This document shows, one piece after another, positions 61,444 through 63,900 of a DNA stretch of 63,900 bases; within the stretch, counting starts at the first letter, position 1, and the number at the start of each line of letters is the position of its first letter. A model generated the notes under the pieces. The model was given only the letters and a program-made list of their open reading frames with translations, made no database searches and was not told where the DNA came from. Position numbers and translations under genes: made by a program. The DNA is taken from NCBI RefSeq assembly GCF_027587025.1, contig NZ_JAPPTI010000015.1, positions 1 to 63,900 of the forward strand, given 5' to 3'. Origin of the DNA: Vibrio sp. LaRot3. GTDB taxonomy: Bacteria; Pseudomonadota; Gammaproteobacteria; Enterobacterales; Vibrionaceae.

Positions 61444-62031
61444 TTATAAAGCAACACCGATGTTACTTACACCTTCTTCTTTCAGCTCAGCACGCAAATC
61501 TTTAATCAATTCGATATCGCGCTCTTGAGCATCTTTTAATGGTCTAAAGATAGCCCACTGAACATCCCACTCACCACAAACTGCTTCATTTTCTTTTTGA
61601 TTGCTGTTTGTAATTTCTTCGCCAGTCTGCGCTTCTTCAAGTTGTACTACGGTCATGACCGATTGCTGGCTGACTTCCAACATACGATCCAACAGATCAT
61701 CACGATCAAGCAGGCCATGCAACAGAGTCGATAGCGATACACAGGCGTCAATCGCTGGGTAAACTCCGTAAAAATCAAAATCTTCTGAGGTCGGAATGAT
61801 CTCTTCTAGTTTCTCTAGCTGGCGCTCAAAGTTAACCTTAGCGGTTTTAACCGTGAGTTGCTCCCAGATTGAATCGAGGATGTCACGATAAATTCGTGGT
61901 TCAGCAAACTTGGTACTTTCGCAAAACATTGCATAATTAGGGTACATACGTTCACACAGACAAGCCATAAAGGTAATCTGTTTCCAAGGTTCTAACTTCT
62001 CAAGACGAAGTTGGAGCGGATTCTGTAGCAT
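61444..62031 (-). CDS. yjaG: YjaG family DUF416 protein
   Basis: 195 residues of unknown function. LQLRLEKLEPWKQITFMACLCERMYPNYAMFC at the start and FDFYGVYPAIDACVSLSTLLH match E. coli YjaG closely. All helical, no signal peptide, cytosolic. In E. coli it also neighbours hupA. Weak SD. Confidence 0.9.
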   Translation of the reverse strand: MLQNPLQLRLEKLEPWKQITFMACLCERMYPNYAMFCESTKFAEPRIYRDILDSIWEQLTVKTAKVNFERQLEKLEEIIPTSEDFDFYGVYPAIDACVSLSTLLHGLLDRDDLLDRMLEVSQQSVMTVVQLEEAQTGEEITNSNQKENEAVCGEWDVQWAIFRPLKDAQERDIELIKDLRAELKEEGVSNIGVAL

Positions 62032-62102
62032 AGGGACTCGTTAGTTGCAGAAAAATACAGCGGAAGTGTACTTGATAACCAGAACGGAAAAAAGGAAAGC
62101 TG

Positions 62103-63044
62103 ATGAACAATTTCACCCATAAGCTCTACATTCTTACCGAGAATGATGACAAGTACCTTCAACTCTTTAAAGAGCTTAGTCTGCCAAATATAGAAATCAC
62201 AACTAATAAAGCTCACGCGACGATATTATTAGCTTCTCCACCCAAAGCCGCTCAGCAAATCGATGAGTTTGACAGTTTGGAGTGGTTTCAATCCGTCTAT
62301 GCAGGTGTAGATGCCATTGTGCCAAAGTTACTCGATAAAGACGTTTACCTGACCAATGTGAAAGGTATCTTTGGCCAACAAATAGCGGAATATGTATTGG
62401 GTTATCTACTACAGCACTATCGCGACTTTAACCAATACGCAGCAGACCAAACACAACACGCTTGGCAACCTCAGCCTTACAAATCGATTCAAGACCAAGT
62501 CATGGTAATACTTGGTACTGGCTCTATTGGTAAACATCTCGCTAAAGTCGCGAAAGCTTTTGGTATTAGAACCATAGGTGTCAATCGAAGTGGTATTCCA
62601 GCCATGAACTCGCCGTTCGACGATACCTATCATGTACAAGAGCTCGACAACGCACTTATCCGTGCCCATATTGTCGTCAATACCTTACCGAGCACCCCTG
62701 AGACTTATCACCTGCTAAATCAAGACACACTAAACAAATGCCATGACGTACTGCTATTTAACGTAGGTAGAGGAAGTGTGTTGTGTGAGAAAAGTTTACT
62801 CAATGCCTTAGAGCATGACTCCTTAGAACATAGTGCAGTGCAGCATGCGTTTCTTGATGTATTTGAACAAGAGCCGCTATCAAGCGAACACCCCTTCTGG
62901 GAACATCCGCAGGTAACGCTAACGCCACATGTTTCAGCACTAAGCCAACCCGAGGCCGTCATAGAGATCTTTGCCGAAAACTACCAGCGCTTAACAGATG
63001 GCTTTCATTTGCTACACGAAGTGGATTTAGAGAAAGGCTATTAA
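62103..63044 (+). CDS. D-2-hydroxyacid dehydrogenase family protein
   Basis: 313 residues. NAD(P)-binding loop ILGTGSIGKHLAKVAKAFG (about 136-154), catalytic Arg in FNVGRGSV, Glu in FEQEPL and His in TPHVSALS. Belongs to the GhrA-like branch (glyoxylate/hydroxypyruvate-type), though the substrate cannot be told. The stop overlaps the next start by one base (TAATG), so the two genes are translationally coupled. SD GGAAAG. Confidence 0.87.
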   Translation: MNNFTHKLYILTENDDKYLQLFKELSLPNIEITTNKAHATILLASPPKAAQQIDEFDSLEWFQSVYAGVDAIVPKLLDKDVYLTNVKGIFGQQIAEYVLGYLLQHYRDFNQYAADQTQHAWQPQPYKSIQDQVMVILGTGSIGKHLAKVAKAFGIRTIGVNRSGIPAMNSPFDDTYHVQELDNALIRAHIVVNTLPSTPETYHLLNQDTLNKCHDVLLFNVGRGSVLCEKSLLNALEHDSLEHSAVQHAFLDVFEQEPLSSEHPFWEHPQVTLTPHVSALSQPEAVIEIFAENYQRLTDGFHLLHEVDLEKGY

Positions 63045-63619
63045 TGCTAGAGCAGTTATTACAACAAGTTAGGGAATGTAAGAGGTGTGAGACTGAATTG
63101 CCGCTAGGTGCAAACCCTATAATTCAAGCAAGTGAACAAGCTAAGCTACTGATCATTGGCCAAGCGCCAGGAACTCGAGTACACCAAACATCGATACCTT
63201 GGAATGATCCTAGCGGCGATAGGCTGCGAAAGTGGCTACAACTCTTCCCAGAGCAGTTCTATGACCCTAAGCAAATAGCAATAATGCCAATGGGTCTTTG
63301 TTACCCGGGCAAAGGCAGCAGCGGCGATTTACCGCCCAGAAAAGAATGCGCGCCATTATGGCATCAAAAACCACTAGACCACCTACCCAATGTCGGTATG
63401 ACACTGCTAATTGGTCAGTACGCCCAGAATCATTATTTAGATGATAAACCTAAGACACTTACAGAAACCGTCCGCCAGTGGCAACGATGGGCACCTCAAT
63501 ACCTTCCTCTACCCCATCCTTCTCCACGAAATACACTGTGGTTAAAGAAAAACCCTTGGTTTGAAGAAGAAGTCATCGCCTATATACGCCAATACGTCCA
63601 TCAGCACTTAAATAGTTAA
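63044..63619 (+). CDS. uracil-DNA glycosylase superfamily protein
   Basis: 191 residues of the UDG superfamily. Motif A IIGQAPGTRVHQTSIPWNDPSGDRLR and motif B LPHPSPRNTLWLKKNPWFE are visible; two N-terminal cysteines CKRC are reminiscent of the iron-sulfur type UDGs but further cysteines (GLCYPG, KECAPLW) are needed to judge a cluster. Substrate unverified. Starts inside the stop of the dehydrogenase gene. Confidence 0.82.
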   Translation: MLEQLLQQVRECKRCETELPLGANPIIQASEQAKLLIIGQAPGTRVHQTSIPWNDPSGDRLRKWLQLFPEQFYDPKQIAIMPMGLCYPGKGSSGDLPPRKECAPLWHQKPLDHLPNVGMTLLIGQYAQNHYLDDKPKTLTETVRQWQRWAPQYLPLPHPSPRNTLWLKKNPWFEEEVIAYIRQYVHQHLNS

Positions 63620-63640
63620 CCCAATACAACCGCTATAGAT

Positions 63641-63678
63641 ATAACAAAGCCCTGCTAAGACTAGCAGGGCTTTGTTAT
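63641..63678. terminator. long bidirectional terminator after the UDG-family gene
   Basis: Perfect 17-bp stem ATAACAAAGCCCTGCTA / TAGCAGGGCTTTGTTAT with an AGAC loop. Confidence 0.85.
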
Positions 63679-63742
63679 GAATAAGCACCGAAACGATCTA
63701 GAAAGCAAAACCTCTGACCAATTCTGTTTGCTTAAAAACGAC

Positions 63743-63767
63743 AAAACCCAGTCCGAAGACTGGTTTT
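63743..63767 (-). terminator. terminator-like hairpin, minus-strand orientation
   Basis: CCAGTC / GACTGG with A/T flanks. On the minus strand the loop is C(TTCG)G, the very stable tetraloop, followed by GGGTTTTG, so it most likely acts on a transcript entering from the right. Confidence 0.6.
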
Positions 63768-63865
63768 CTAAATAAGTGGCAGGTCGGCTGGGCTGGCATT
63801 CCATTGGACTCGCGCCCGATCGGGACTCATTTGCTCGTAGAGCAAACTAGTACAATGCAAACGAA
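63768..63865. other. structured non-coding segment
   Basis: About 100 bp, GC-rich in the first part (GGCAGGTCGGCTGGGCTGGC). It includes a 10-bp palindrome CCCGATCGGG (about 63817-63826) and a hairpin TTTGCTC-GTA-GAGCAAA (about 63830-63847). No ORF or complete tRNA. Probably a transcribed spacer or small RNA. Confidence 0.4.
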
Positions 63866-63893
63866 AAAGCCCTAGCATTTCTGCTAGGGCTTT
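63866..63893 (-). terminator. terminator-like hairpin, minus-strand orientation
   Basis: 12-bp stem AAAGCCCTAGCA / TGCTAGGGCTTT. On the minus strand the loop is GAAA and the stem is followed by TTTTT, better than on the plus strand. It suggests a transcription unit to the right, ending leftwards here. Confidence 0.65.
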
Positions 63894-63900
63894 GTCTTAA

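Noticed and set aside
63768..63865. tRNA gene at the right edge
   Set aside because: GC-rich stems and a GAGTCC resemble a T-arm, but no cloverleaf, anticodon stem or CCA can be assembled on either strand.

Overview
The window is ordinary chromosomal DNA of a Vibrio species (Vibrionaceae). The evidence is protein similarity across dozens of housekeeping genes, the enterobacterial-like blocks in their Vibrio arrangement (tRNA-tufB, efp/epmB, pfkA-fieF-cpxP/cpxRA, accBC, dusB-fis, purHD, hupA), the CrbS/CrbR acetate-switch proteins, and moderate GC content. I see no prophage, integron, CRISPR array or intact insertion sequence. The exact species cannot be told from the sequence alone.

Layout. 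1-613: start of a tuf gene and four tRNAs (Thr-GGT, Gly-TCC, Tyr-GTA, Thr-TGT), all on the minus strand behind one strong promoter with a GC-rich discriminator. 780-10037: coaA, a DUF805 membrane protein, a CHMI-like isomerase, tpiA, a MATE pump, rraA/menA, efp facing its modification enzyme epmB, an MgtC-family protein and pfkA. 10308-14768: fieF and cpxP diverging from cpxRA across a perfect CpxR box, then Fur-type sodA. 14936-21226: trmL, fxsA, a membrane diguanylate cyclase, aspA and dcuA (aspartate to fumarate metabolism and C4-dicarboxylate exchange).

21716-30317 is the most interesting stretch. It holds an arginine deiminase (ADI) cluster with a YfcC-type carrier, arcA, arcC and an ornithine carbamoyltransferase, followed by pyrBI with an unannotated leader peptide and attenuator, and an ArgR paralogue whose arginine-binding residues are altered. 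Carbamoyl phosphate links both pathways. The intergenic regions here are unusually long (up to 1.1 kb) and full of palindromes, hairpins and an internal terminator.

30491-45553: dsbD, then an acetate block: the CrbR response regulator, a DUF4212/SSS symporter pair, a small unknown protein, the giant SLC5-histidine kinase CrbS, an MFS carrier, a cNMP/CBS/DUF294 protein, a DEDD exonuclease and acetyl-CoA synthetase. 45846-55443: aroQ-accB-accC, an unknown beta-propeller-like lipoprotein, prmA, dusB-fis, adhP, a second diguanylate cyclase and zntR. 55707-63619: purH, purD, DUF1481 lipoprotein, hupA, a CNNM/CBS protein, yjaG, a 2-hydroxyacid dehydrogenase and a UDG-superfamily protein. The right edge is a structured, gene-free region whose hairpins look like tandem terminators of a minus-strand unit lying beyond the window.

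No single dramatic new system is evident. The best candidates for new biology are regulatory: a Shine-Dalgarno-trapping palindrome before sodA, the ArgR paralogue with the palindrome-rich arc control regions, and the structured non-coding segments.
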